64,000 nucleotides of DNA from Pseudomonas jessenii (GTDB lineage Bacteria; Pseudomonadota; Gammaproteobacteria; Pseudomonadales; Pseudomonadaceae), in assembly GCF_002236115.1 (NCBI RefSeq), contig NZ_NIWT01000006.1, positions 310,001 through 374,000 of the forward strand, written 5' to 3'. Below, one piece after another: positions 37,369 through 45,589 of this stretch; position 1 is the stretch's first letter, and each line of letters begins with the position of its first letter. The notes beneath the pieces are model-generated. The model was not told where the DNA came from. It saw only the letters and a program-made list of their open reading frames with translations, and did not search any database. A program made the position numbers and the translations under genes.

Positions 37369-37456
37369 GTGGGAGCGAGCTTGCTCGCGATGGCGGCGAT
37401 ACATTCAACATTGATATTGACTGACCCACCGCTATCGCGAGCGAGCTCGCTCCCAC
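37369..37456. repeat. REP pair inside the polyene operon
   Basis: GTGGGAGCGAGCTTGCTCGC arm and a complementary arm with one change (CGAGCGAGC), 23 bases each, about 42 bases apart. It fills most of the 137-base gap between the methyltransferase and lipoprotein genes, the only large gap in an otherwise overlapping operon. Confidence 0.88.
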
Positions 37457-37489
37457 AGGTTTGGTGTTTCAAGCGGTTGGCAATGAACA

Positions 37490-38215
37490 TCACACAGTTC
37501 CTTCAAAAGGTTTGCGCGCCACCACATTGACCAGGGTTTCTTCCCGTTGGCCAAAGGGTTTTGGCTTGCACACACCCAAATATTCGAGCAGGCCGAAATC
37601 CTTGGCGCGACTCCACCAGAGATACGGATAAGACACGTTTTGCGCGGTAAATTCGAAACCTTGCCGGCGAATCATTTGCAGGTACTGCGCAGCGCTTTTT
37701 TGCACGTGCATGGGGTGGCGAAACAACCAACGGATCACCCAGGTATCAATGTAAGCCTCGGTGGATTCGGCGAACAGCAGATAACCGCCGGGTTTGAGTA
37801 CGCGGTAGAACTCGGCCAGTGCCTGTTCCTGCTCCACCAGGTGATGGAAGGTCTGGTGACAGAACAGCAGGTCGATACTGGCGTCCGGCAGGTTCAGGCT
37901 GGCGCAGTCGCCGCCGATCAACTCCACTTCCATGCCCTGGCGGGCCGCTTCTTCGCGGCTCTGGATCAGGCTTTGTGGATCAGCATCGACGCCAATCAGA
38001 CGACCGGGCGCAAAGGCCTGGCGCAGCAGCGGGAATGACTTGCCCTGGCCGCAACCGGCATCCAGCAGCACCGGGCTGACAGGCAGCGCTTCACTGAACA
38101 GGTTGTGCAAGTCGTTGATCGCCAACCGCAGCACATAGTGTTGCCAGATCTGGCTGCGCAGGAACCACAAACCGAAACGGGTTTCTTCGACGTAGTTGTC
38201 GCTCAAGTAGTTCAT
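37490..38215 (-). CDS. Class I SAM-dependent methyltransferase
   Basis: 241 aa. SAM motif I LLDAGCGQGKSFPLL is near residue 51, with acidic GVDADPQS following, then LNLPDASIDLLFCHQTFHHL and an RVLKPGGYLLFAE motif. Substrate not evident. In this setting it may methylate the aryl head group (O- or C-methyl), as in methylated aryl polyenes. Four-base overlap with the flavoprotein gene before it. Confidence 0.85.
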   Translation of the reverse strand: MNYLSDNYVEETRFGLWFLRSQIWQHYVLRLAINDLHNLFSEALPVSPVLLDAGCGQGKSFPLLRQAFAPGRLIGVDADPQSLIQSREEAARQGMEVELIGGDCASLNLPDASIDLLFCHQTFHHLVEQEQALAEFYRVLKPGGYLLFAESTEAYIDTWVIRWLFRHPMHVQKSAAQYLQMIRRQGFEFTAQNVSYPYLWWSRAKDFGLLEYLGVCKPKPFGQREETLVNVVARKPFEGTV

Positions 38216-39459
38216 GACGCATCCCTTGCACAGAACTCCGAAATCGCCTTCAACCGGCGCCTGGCTGCGCTGACGAACGGATTGCGTCGGTCCCAGGCAT
38301 ATCCGGCAAGAATGGAACTGATCATCCCGCGGATTTCCGGTGAGCTGCTCTCATGGAAAATCACGTCCTGGAATGTCCCCGCGTACCAGCCTTCGACATA
38401 GCAGCGGAACGTGTCGACGCCGCGCTTGAGCGGTTCGGCGAACTCGGTTTGCCAGTCGACGGCTTCGCCTTGCAGCTGACGGTGCAATACCCCAGCGGCC
38501 ATGCTCGCCGAACGCATGGCGATGGTCACGCCGGAGGAAAACACCGGGTCGAGGAATTCCGCGGCATTGCCCAGCAGCGCGAAGCCCGGGCCGTGCAGGG
38601 TTTTGACGTTGGCCGAGTAACCGCCGATGGTTCGGGCCTCGGTGTCCCACTGCGCATTTTGCAACACGCGGGCCAAGCTTGGCGTCTCGGCGATAAAGCC
38701 GCGCAGGCACTCGTCCAGATTGTCGCTGCGGCCTGCGAAACGCTCCTCTGCGGCGACCACGCCGACCGAGCAGCGCCCGTTGCTGAACGGGATGGTCCAG
38801 AACCAAACATCGCGCTGGGTCGGATGAGTGGTCACGAGGATTTTGCTGCGGTCGAAGCCCGGGTGGTCGATACGGTCTTCGACGTGCGTGAACACGGCCT
38901 GGCGCACCGGGAAATTCGACGGCGCCTCGAGGTCGAGCAAGCGCGGCAGCACGCGGCCGTAACCGCTCGCATCAAGCAGGAAGTCAGCCTCGATGCGGTA
39001 CTCGCTACCGTCTTCGCGGCGCACGCCGAGCTGCGGTTTCCCCGGGGCAATGTCGACGCTGACGATGGTTTCGCCATAGCGGATCTCCACGCCTTGCAGC
39101 GCGGCCTGATCGGCCAGCAGCTTATCGAAATCGGCGCGCTGGACCTGAAAGGTCGTCGATTTGCCGTGGCTGAACGTCTCGCCGAAATCGAAGGCGCTGT
39201 AGCGCTCGCCCCAGGCAAACGCGGCACCGGTTTTCAGCTGGAAGCCGGCGGCGTTGACGGCGTCGAGCATGCCCGCTTCTTCGACGAAATCCAGGCAATG
39301 GGCCAATAGGCTTTCGCCGATGGAAAACCGTGGAAAATGCTGCCGCTCGATCACCAGCACATCGTGTCCCTTGCGCTTGAGCAACGCGGCGGCGATGGCG
39401 CCGGAAGGTCCGGCGCCGATGATCACGACCTGGCGGCATTCCATCTCAACGGTTGGCAT
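38212..39459 (-). CDS. FAD-dependent oxidoreductase, flavin-halogenase-like
   Basis: 415 aa. The N-terminal Rossmann motif VVIIGAGPSGAIAAALL (residues 11-27) binds FAD. A WFWTIP sequence at residues 219-224 fits the WxWxIP motif of flavin-dependent halogenases, and ASGYGR near 164 and a GPGFALLGNAAEFLDPVFSS region near 290 match the same superfamily. It may halogenate or hydroxylate the aryl ring, probably on a carrier protein; related monooxygenases cannot be ruled out. ATG 39459 has AGGAG five bases upstream. It overlaps the antiporter-like gene by 14 bases. Confidence 0.8.
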   Translation of the reverse strand: MPTVEMECRQVVIIGAGPSGAIAAALLKRKGHDVLVIERQHFPRFSIGESLLAHCLDFVEEAGMLDAVNAAGFQLKTGAAFAWGERYSAFDFGETFSHGKSTTFQVQRADFDKLLADQAALQGVEIRYGETIVSVDIAPGKPQLGVRREDGSEYRIEADFLLDASGYGRVLPRLLDLEAPSNFPVRQAVFTHVEDRIDHPGFDRSKILVTTHPTQRDVWFWTIPFSNGRCSVGVVAAEERFAGRSDNLDECLRGFIAETPSLARVLQNAQWDTEARTIGGYSANVKTLHGPGFALLGNAAEFLDPVFSSGVTIAMRSASMAAGVLHRQLQGEAVDWQTEFAEPLKRGVDTFRCYVEGWYAGTFQDVIFHESSSPEIRGMISSILAGYAWDRRNPFVSAARRRLKAISEFCARDAS

Positions 39460-40606
39460 GGGGGCTCCTTGCGGGGACAGCGGCTTTCAGGGGGATACGG
39501 TGCATGCCGGTCAGGGCTGGCAGCAGTGTAGCGATCAGGCCCATCAGCATCAGGGCAAAGTACAACGGCGGGCTGATGAGTTGCTGTTGCAGCAGCAGGT
39601 TGAGAAAAACGATCTCGCTCAAGCCACGGATGTTCAGCAGCACACTTTCCCGCCAGCGGCTGGCACCCTGGAACGAGGTCCCGGCCCAGCCGAGGCCGAG
39701 CCAGTTGCCCAGCAGTTTGCTCAGCATCGGCAACAGCAGCAGGGCGACCAGTTGCATCCAGCCGAGGCTGTCCATCGCGCTGTGCACGTTGATCTGCACG
39801 ATGCCGAACGTGAGGATCAGCGGGATGGCGATGTACGTCTGCAAGCGGCTCATCCACATGGCCGGCAACGGCAGGACCAGTGGGGCTTTCAGCGCGGCCA
39901 TGATCAACACATAGCCGATACCGAAAATCAGTGCATTGAGCTTGAAGTGTTCGGCGACGACCAGCAGGGCGAAAAAGCTCAGGCTGTAGAGCCACGTCTG
40001 GCGCAGGCCCAGCAGCCGCAGCAGCACCGGGAGGCACGCGCCGGCCAGGGGCAGCAACAGGCTGCTCAGGTGCAGGCTGCCCTGGGCGATACCGAACAGG
40101 GTCCAGCAGGCGAGGTCGATGAGGATCGCGGTTTGCACCAGTCGCCGGGTGGCGGCGGGCGGGTAATCGATGTGCCGCAGGTACAGGTACAACACTGGAA
40201 TCGCGGTGATGGCGAACAACAGGCCGACGGCCAGCGAGCTGATCCACGGTTGCGGCGGCAACAGCCAGATGGCCGTGGCTAGGCCGCAGGCAAACGGAAT
40301 GCAAAAACTGGGCAGGGCGATTTTCAGGCTTTGGCGATCCAGTTGCAGGTCGATCACATCGCTGAGGATGTAGCCCAGCAACAGGGCAAAGCTCAGGCTG
40401 TAGAGGTTCTTCAGCCAGCCCGGCGACACCAGCTGCGCACCGCTCAATTGCCATTGGGGCTCGATCCAGAAATACATCAACAGCGGCAAGCCGAGGGTCG
40501 CCAGCAATAACTGGCTGACGATGGGAATCAGGCCGAAATGCCGGCCGACACGGGTCGCCAAGGCGAACAACACCAGTGCCATCGCCCAGAACAGAACGAC
40601 CATCAT
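39446..40606 (-). CDS. Polytopic membrane protein, Na+/H+ exchanger-like
   Basis: 386 aa, 11-12 predicted membrane helices throughout, of the cation/proton antiporter (Kef/NhaP-like) type, with LLGYILSDVIDLQL near residue 80 and RESVLLNIRGLSEIVFLNLL near 325. It has no cytosolic regulatory domain. It is embedded in the polyene operon with a four-base overlap to the MMPL exporter. It is not part of the minimal APE set as I know it; its role (ion balance or pigment export energy) is unknown. Confidence 0.7.
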   Translation of the reverse strand: MMVVLFWAMALVLFALATRVGRHFGLIPIVSQLLLATLGLPLLMYFWIEPQWQLSGAQLVSPGWLKNLYSLSFALLLGYILSDVIDLQLDRQSLKIALPSFCIPFACGLATAIWLLPPQPWISSLAVGLLFAITAIPVLYLYLRHIDYPPAATRRLVQTAILIDLACWTLFGIAQGSLHLSSLLLPLAGACLPVLLRLLGLRQTWLYSLSFFALLVVAEHFKLNALIFGIGYVLIMAALKAPLVLPLPAMWMSRLQTYIAIPLILTFGIVQINVHSAMDSLGWMQLVALLLLPMLSKLLGNWLGLGWAGTSFQGASRWRESVLLNIRGLSEIVFLNLLLQQQLISPPLYFALMLMGLIATLLPALTGMHRIPLKAAVPARSPHANR

Positions 40607-42954
40607 GTTGCCCGCTCCACGGCCGTGGGCTCATGCACCTGGCGACCGGCCCATGGTGCGAGCAGGAAGCTGAAGATCAGGCCCAGGCTCACCGACAGTC
40701 CGAAGTTGCTCACCGCCGGGGTGCTCGATACCGCCAGCAGGCCGAACGACAGCCAGGTGGTCAATGCCGCCAGCAGGGTGCCCAGCAGGCTCACGGCTGC
40801 GCCGCCGACCTGTTCGCGCATCAGGATCGCGTAATCGACGCTGATCGCCGTCACCAGCAGCAGGCCGAACAGGCTGAACAGGGTCAGCGGCTGCCCTAGC
40901 CAGCCGAGGCTGGCCAGGCTGCACAACGCCGCCAGCAGGGGCAGGGATACGATGCGCAACGCGCCGCCGAGGCCGAACGGCAGGATCAGCACCAGCACGA
41001 TCAACACGCAGGAGGCGAGTTTCAGTTCCGCGGCACTGATTTGGGTGGCCGCGAAGACGTTGTTCAACTCGCCCAGTCGATCCACCAGTGTCACGCCGGG
41101 TAAATCCTCGCCCTGGAGCCGCAGCAGGGCCGTGTTGTTGATGCCTTGCAGGCTGACCATTGCCGCCACGCCGTCTTCGGTCGGCCCCAGCCACAGGGCC
41201 CGGTAGGGTTCTGCCAACGGGCCGCTGAGCGCTGCTTCGATGTCCACGGTCGGCAATGCCTGAAGCTTCGCCAGCTCGGCTTGCAGCGCCTCGACCGGTA
41301 CGCCGATTTCGAGCAAGGGTTGCCAGAACGTAGACAGTTTGCTCAACGCTGCGCGCACCTGTTGCTGTTCGTTCGGCGGGCTGACCAGTTGATTGAGCGA
41401 CAGATAACCCTGGAGCTTTTCCAGGCCTGTCAATTGATCCAGTCGTTCTCTCAGAGCGGTCTGGCGTTCGAGCAGTTGCTGCTGGTTGGCGGCGCGTATC
41501 AGGAAGAACTGGCTGGTGGGTTGATAGCCGGTGATTCGAGCAATGGCCTGGGCTTCGTCGGTCAATTGTTGCGGTGCGCTGATCCACTGGCGGATGTCGT
41601 TTTTGCTGCTCAGCTGCAACAGGCCGCCCACGCAAAAGGCGACCAGCAGCGCCAGCAAGACTGGCGTTTTCAGCTGTTTGAGCAGCGCTTCACGACATCC
41701 CAGCAAAAACTCGCAAACGCGCAATGGCCAGTGCGCCGGGCGCAGGTCTACGCCCTTGAGCAATGCCGGCAGCAGGCACACGGCGGACAAATAGGCGCCG
41801 AGCAACCCTGCGGCAGAGAACGCGGCAATCTGGGTCAGCGCCGGGAAGGGTGTCCAGGCCAGGGCCAGGTAACCGATGCCGCTGGTGATCAGGCTCAGGG
41901 TCAAGCCGGGCAAGGTCAGGCGCAGGGCTGGCCAGCTGCGCCAGGGTTTCAGGCTCCAGCTCTTGGACAGGTAATGCAGGGGGTAGTCGACCGCGACACC
42001 AATCAGGCTCGAACCCAGCACCAGGGTCATCACGTGCATATGGCCGAACAACGCCACGCAGGCCACCGCACCGAAGAGCATGCCCACCAGCACCGGCACG
42101 AAGGCCAGCAAAACGCGCCAGCGCCGGAAGGCCAACAGCAGCAGCAACAAAATCCCCACGGTGGCACCGCCGCCGACCCAGGTCATCTCCCGGGCGGCCT
42201 GCTGCTGCCCGCTGGCTGCGTACAACAGGCCGCTGGCGGCGAGCAGTTGCACGTCGTGCCGGGCGGCTTCTTCGCGGCTGTGCTTGAGCAGGTCCGCCAC
42301 TTGCAGCGGCAGGTTCATGTCGAAGGCGTTGCCGGTGGTGCGCGCGCGCAGGAGCACCCAGCTCTTGCCATCGGCATCGGCGACCAGGGCGCCGCTACCG
42401 ATGTCCAGTTGCACCGAACCACGTTGCGGCTGGCTGTTCTGGATGCGCCCGGTCAGGCCCAGCCAGTCGTCCTGGCTCGGTACCAGGCTGTAACCGTTGA
42501 ACGGGTCGAACAACGCCTGCACCCGCTGCTGGATAAAGGTGTCGGGGTGCTCGATCAGAAGTTGTCGGTCCGCCGCCTGGAGCATCGCCAGGCGACCTTG
42601 CAGCAACTGCGTGCGCAGCGCCGGCAAGTCGGCTTGCAGGGTCCACTGGACTTTTTCGAACAAGCCGCTGGCCTGCCATTGCTCGCCGAGTGTCTGCGCC
42701 ATGGCGACGGCCTGCTGGCGATCGCTGTGGCCGACCAGCACCAGCATTTCGCGGTTCAGCGGTTCTTGCATGCGCTGTTCGGCGCGCAGTTCCAGGGCAT
42801 CGGGCGCTGTGCCGGGCACCAGATCCATCAGGTTGGCCGACAGCGGCGCGCCGTCACGCCATTGCCAACCGGCGAGCGCCAGTACTGCCAGCAGCAGGAT
42901 CAGAAACAGCCGTGGCAACCACCGTTCACTCGGCAAAGTCATGCTGCTCCGCAT
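40603..42954 (-). CDS. MMPL/RND-family exporter of the aryl polyene cluster
   Basis: 783 aa inner-membrane transporter. One N-terminal helix is followed by a large periplasmic domain (about 35-245), five helices (about 250-400), a second periplasmic domain (about 430-620) and five helices to the end. It sits at the ApeM position and probably moves the polyene lipid to the periplasm, working with the LolA-like protein. The start may be ATG 42954 or ATG 42942 (GGAG precedes the latter); both overlap the LolA-like gene. Confidence 0.88.
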   Translation of the reverse strand: MRSSMTLPSERWLPRLFLILLLAVLALAGWQWRDGAPLSANLMDLVPGTAPDALELRAEQRMQEPLNREMLVLVGHSDRQQAVAMAQTLGEQWQASGLFEKVQWTLQADLPALRTQLLQGRLAMLQAADRQLLIEHPDTFIQQRVQALFDPFNGYSLVPSQDDWLGLTGRIQNSQPQRGSVQLDIGSGALVADADGKSWVLLRARTTGNAFDMNLPLQVADLLKHSREEAARHDVQLLAASGLLYAASGQQQAAREMTWVGGGATVGILLLLLLAFRRWRVLLAFVPVLVGMLFGAVACVALFGHMHVMTLVLGSSLIGVAVDYPLHYLSKSWSLKPWRSWPALRLTLPGLTLSLITSGIGYLALAWTPFPALTQIAAFSAAGLLGAYLSAVCLLPALLKGVDLRPAHWPLRVCEFLLGCREALLKQLKTPVLLALLVAFCVGGLLQLSSKNDIRQWISAPQQLTDEAQAIARITGYQPTSQFFLIRAANQQQLLERQTALRERLDQLTGLEKLQGYLSLNQLVSPPNEQQQVRAALSKLSTFWQPLLEIGVPVEALQAELAKLQALPTVDIEAALSGPLAEPYRALWLGPTEDGVAAMVSLQGINNTALLRLQGEDLPGVTLVDRLGELNNVFAATQISAAELKLASCVLIVLVLILPFGLGGALRIVSLPLLAALCSLASLGWLGQPLTLFSLFGLLLVTAISVDYAILMREQVGGAAVSLLGTLLAALTTWLSFGLLAVSSTPAVSNFGLSVSLGLIFSFLLAPWAGRQVHEPTAVERAT

Positions 42955-43630
42955 CGCTCAACGGTTGGGTGCTGGTGCTGTCCTGCATGCGCAACAACGT
43001 GCTGTCGCCCTGGGTCTCGAGCAGTTCGATGCTGTGTACCAGTTCTGCGCCGGTAATGTTGATCTGGTTGAACACTTGCTTGAGCAGCATCGAGCGTGGC
43101 AGCAGCGTGAGCTTCCAGTTCTGCGCGTCGCCGCTCAGGGACAGCTCGAAATCCCGTTGCAGGCCACTGCTATCGCCTTGCAGCACGGCGAGGAACAAAC
43201 GGTTCTGCTCGGCACCGGCGCTTTTGCCCGGCAGCATTTGCCAAACACTGCCGTCACGTCGGGCAATGCCTTTGGCGGTGATGCGGTAGTCCTGTTGCAA
43301 GGGCGTTTTCAACAGCCATAACAGGCCGTGGTTTTTTGCCAGCACGAACGTGCCCTTGCTGGTCAGCGGCTGGGGCAGGGCGCGCAGGTGTTTTTCCTGG
43401 ATGAAATTGCCGTGGATCACCTCGGGTCTGGCCAGTTGATCGCTGAGCTGTTGCAGATCGAAGGCATGGGCCAGTCCAGGAATACCCAGTAGCACGCAGA
43501 ACACTGTAGGAGCGAGCTTGCTCGCGAAAAACCTGAGAGCGCCACGGGGTGTCAGATACCCAGCGTTATCGTTAACGACCATCGCGAGCAGGCTCGCTCC
43601 TACAGGGGAACGGGGATGGCAGAAAATCAT
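42926..43630 (-). CDS. LolA-like outer-membrane lipid carrier with REP-derived N-terminus
   Basis: 234 aa as translated from ATG 43630, whose four-base overlap with the thioesterase stop (ATGA) makes it the natural start. From about residue 57 it is a LolA-type periplasmic carrier (QLARPEVIHGNFIQEKHLRA, then SKGTFVLAKNHGLLWLLKTP). Residues 9-42 are encoded by a REP pair that has entered just after the start codon while keeping the frame open. The resulting signal region RFFASKLAPTVFCVLLGI with PGLAHA still looks cleavable after residue 56. Expected role: carry the polyene lipid across the periplasm (ApeL position). Confidence 0.8.
   Translation of the reverse strand: MIFCHPRSPVGASLLAMVVNDNAGYLTPRGALRFFASKLAPTVFCVLLGIPGLAHAFDLQQLSDQLARPEVIHGNFIQEKHLRALPQPLTSKGTFVLAKNHGLLWLLKTPLQQDYRITAKGIARRDGSVWQMLPGKSAGAEQNRLFLAVLQGDSSGLQRDFELSLSGDAQNWKLTLLPRSMLLKQVFNQINITGAELVHSIELLETQGDSTLLRMQDSTSTQPLSDAEQHDFAE
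43505..43604. repeat. REP pair inside the 5' end of the LolA-like gene
   Basis: TGTAGGAGCGAGCTTGCTCG arm and complementary CGAGCAGGCTCGCTCCTACA arm with about 52 bases between them. It lies entirely within the open frame of the LolA-like gene (residues 9-42). Confidence 0.9.
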
Positions 43631-44052
43631 GGCAGGGCCTTCTCAACAGCGTCGGTGAAGACCTTCGGCGAGGCCAGTTGCATCTCGCGGCTGGCAATGT
43701 CGACGGCGACCTGCACCGACATGGCCCGGGTCAGACGCTCACCGGTTTGCAGGTCGCTGATCAGGTAGTTGATCTTCAAGCGGTTCTCCCACTCCACCAG
43801 GTTGGCGCGCACGTTGAGCTTCTGACCGAACACCGCCCCGCGCACGTAGCGCAATTGCAGGTCGATCACCGGCCACGCATAGCCGGATTCGTTCATCGCC
43901 GTGTAGTTGTGGCCGATCTTGTCCAGCAGCGCACAGCGGGCGACTTCCAGGTATTTGACGTAATGGCCGTGCCAGACCACGTGCATGCTGTCGACGTCAA
44001 AGAACGGTACGACGATTTCCGTGTCGGTGTAGAGAAATCCCTTGCTACGCAT
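43627..44052 (-). CDS. Hot-dog acyl-ACP/CoA thioesterase
   Basis: 141 aa 4-hydroxybenzoyl-CoA-thioesterase-type protein (ApeK position). The family motif VPFFDVDSMHVVWHGHYVKY is near residues 15-34, with the catalytic Asp. It may release or edit the polyene chain. ATG 44052 lies in the last codons of the ammonia-lyase gene (8-base overlap). Confidence 0.87.
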   Translation of the reverse strand: MRSKGFLYTDTEIVVPFFDVDSMHVVWHGHYVKYLEVARCALLDKIGHNYTAMNESGYAWPVIDLQLRYVRGAVFGQKLNVRANLVEWENRLKINYLISDLQTGERLTRAMSVQVAVDIASREMQLASPKVFTDAVEKALP

Positions 44053-45589
44053 GCAGCCTCCAGTGTTGTTCGGCGATGCGTTGCAGGCACAGGCGCAATT
44101 CGCCTTCCAGTGCGCGGTCTTCAATGACCGGTGGGAAGTCCTTGGCCAAGGCTTCATGCATGGCGGCCAACGCGGGTGGCAGGGGGCGTGCATCTTCGGC
44201 CTGGCCGCGCAGCCAGACGCCCTGATTGGCCGCCAGCAGCGTAGCGGCCGCCACCTGTTCGGTGAGTTCCAGCACGCGGATCGCATCCCGGGCGGCGATG
44301 GTGCCCATGCTCACTTTGTCCTGGTTGTGGCATTCGGTGGAGCGCGAGAAGACGCTGGCCGGCATGGTGTTCTTCAGCGCTTCGGCGGTCCAGGCGCTGG
44401 TGCCGATTTGCACCGCCTTGAAGCCGTGGTTGAGCATGGCGCGGTCGGCCGTGGCGCCCGACAGGTTGCTCGGCAAGCCATGGTTGTAGCGCTCGTCCAC
44501 CAGCAGCGCGAGCTGCCGATCCAGCAGATCGGCGACGTTGGCCACGAGGTTTTTCAGGCTGTCCATGGCGAACGCAATGTGCCCGCCGTAGAAGTGCCCA
44601 CCGTGCAGTACGCGCTCGGCCTCGGCGTCGATGATCGGGTTGTCGTTGGCGCTGTTGAGCTCGATCTCGATGAACGAGCGCAGCCAGTTCAGGCTGTCTG
44701 CCAGTACGCCCAGCACATGGGGCGCGCAGCGCAGGGAATAACGGTCTTGCAGGCGATGCAGTGGGGCAGTCGGCGCGTCGATGGCCAGATCCTTGCGCAA
44801 CCACGCGGCGACCTGCATCTGCCCCGGGTGTGGCTTGGTCGCGAACAGGCGCTCGTCGAAGTGCTCCGGGTTGCCTTGCAGGGCGACCACGTTCAGCGCG
44901 GTGATGCGCGTGGCCAGATGCAGCAGGTAATCGGCGCGGGCGTACGCCAGGCAGGCCAAACCGGTCATCACCGCGGTGCCGTTCATCAGCGCCAGGGCTT
45001 CTTTTGGACGCAACACCAGTGGCTGCCAGCCGAGTTCGCGGTGCACATCGGCAGCCTGCCGGCGCTCGCCGCGGAACATCACTTCGCGTTCGCCGGACAG
45101 CGTGGCGGCAACGTACGAAAGCGGCGTCAGGTCACCACTGGCGCCCACCGAACCTTCCTCCGGAATCAGCGGCAGGATGTCGTGTTCAAGGAACGCCTGC
45201 AGGCGCTCCAGCAGCTCCACGCGCACCCCGGAAACACCGTGGCACAACGACTGCAAACGCGCCGCCAGTACCGCGCGGGTGGCCTGGGCGTCGAGCAGTT
45301 TGCCCAGGCCGCAGCCGTGGAAGGTGTACAGGTGACGGGGCAGCGCCTCGACGTGATGCAGCGGCACCGCGACCACGCAGGAATCGCCATAGCCGGTGGT
45401 TACGCCGTAGATCACGCCTTCCTTGTCCAGCAGAGAGTCCAGAAAACGCGCGCCCTTGGCGATGCGCTCGCGGTAGGCAGGGTCGCTTTGCAACTGCGTC
45501 GGCACCTTGCGGTTGGCCAGTGCCAGCACATCTTCAATGCGCAAAGGGCGTTCGCCGAAGGTTACCGGCTCAAGCGTTGGCGTCGTCAT
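44045..45589 (-). CDS. Aromatic amino acid (His/Tyr/Phe) ammonia-lyase family enzyme
   Basis: 514 aa. The MIO prosthetic group is formed from Ala150-Ser151-Gly152 (GSVGASGDLTPLS), and the catalytic Tyr61 is in YGVTTGYG. At the pair of residues that separates substrate classes it has Phe90-His91, unlike Ser-His of HAL, His-Leu of TAL or Phe-Leu of PAL (alignment by eye). It may supply an arylpropenoic starter acid for the polyene, as TAL does for flexirubin. The real histidine-degradation enzyme would sit in a hut operon, so this is a specialised paralogue. Confidence 0.86.
   Translation of the reverse strand: MTTPTLEPVTFGERPLRIEDVLALANRKVPTQLQSDPAYRERIAKGARFLDSLLDKEGVIYGVTTGYGDSCVVAVPLHHVEALPRHLYTFHGCGLGKLLDAQATRAVLAARLQSLCHGVSGVRVELLERLQAFLEHDILPLIPEEGSVGASGDLTPLSYVAATLSGEREVMFRGERRQAADVHRELGWQPLVLRPKEALALMNGTAVMTGLACLAYARADYLLHLATRITALNVVALQGNPEHFDERLFATKPHPGQMQVAAWLRKDLAIDAPTAPLHRLQDRYSLRCAPHVLGVLADSLNWLRSFIEIELNSANDNPIIDAEAERVLHGGHFYGGHIAFAMDSLKNLVANVADLLDRQLALLVDERYNHGLPSNLSGATADRAMLNHGFKAVQIGTSAWTAEALKNTMPASVFSRSTECHNQDKVSMGTIAARDAIRVLELTEQVAAATLLAANQGVWLRGQAEDARPLPPALAAMHEALAKDFPPVIEDRALEGELRLCLQRIAEQHWRLHA

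Noticed and set aside
41146..43056. A 636-codon plus-strand frame opposite the MMPL and LolA-like genes
   Set aside because: Gln-rich shadow translation without motifs; the minus-strand genes fit known families and overlap as an operon.
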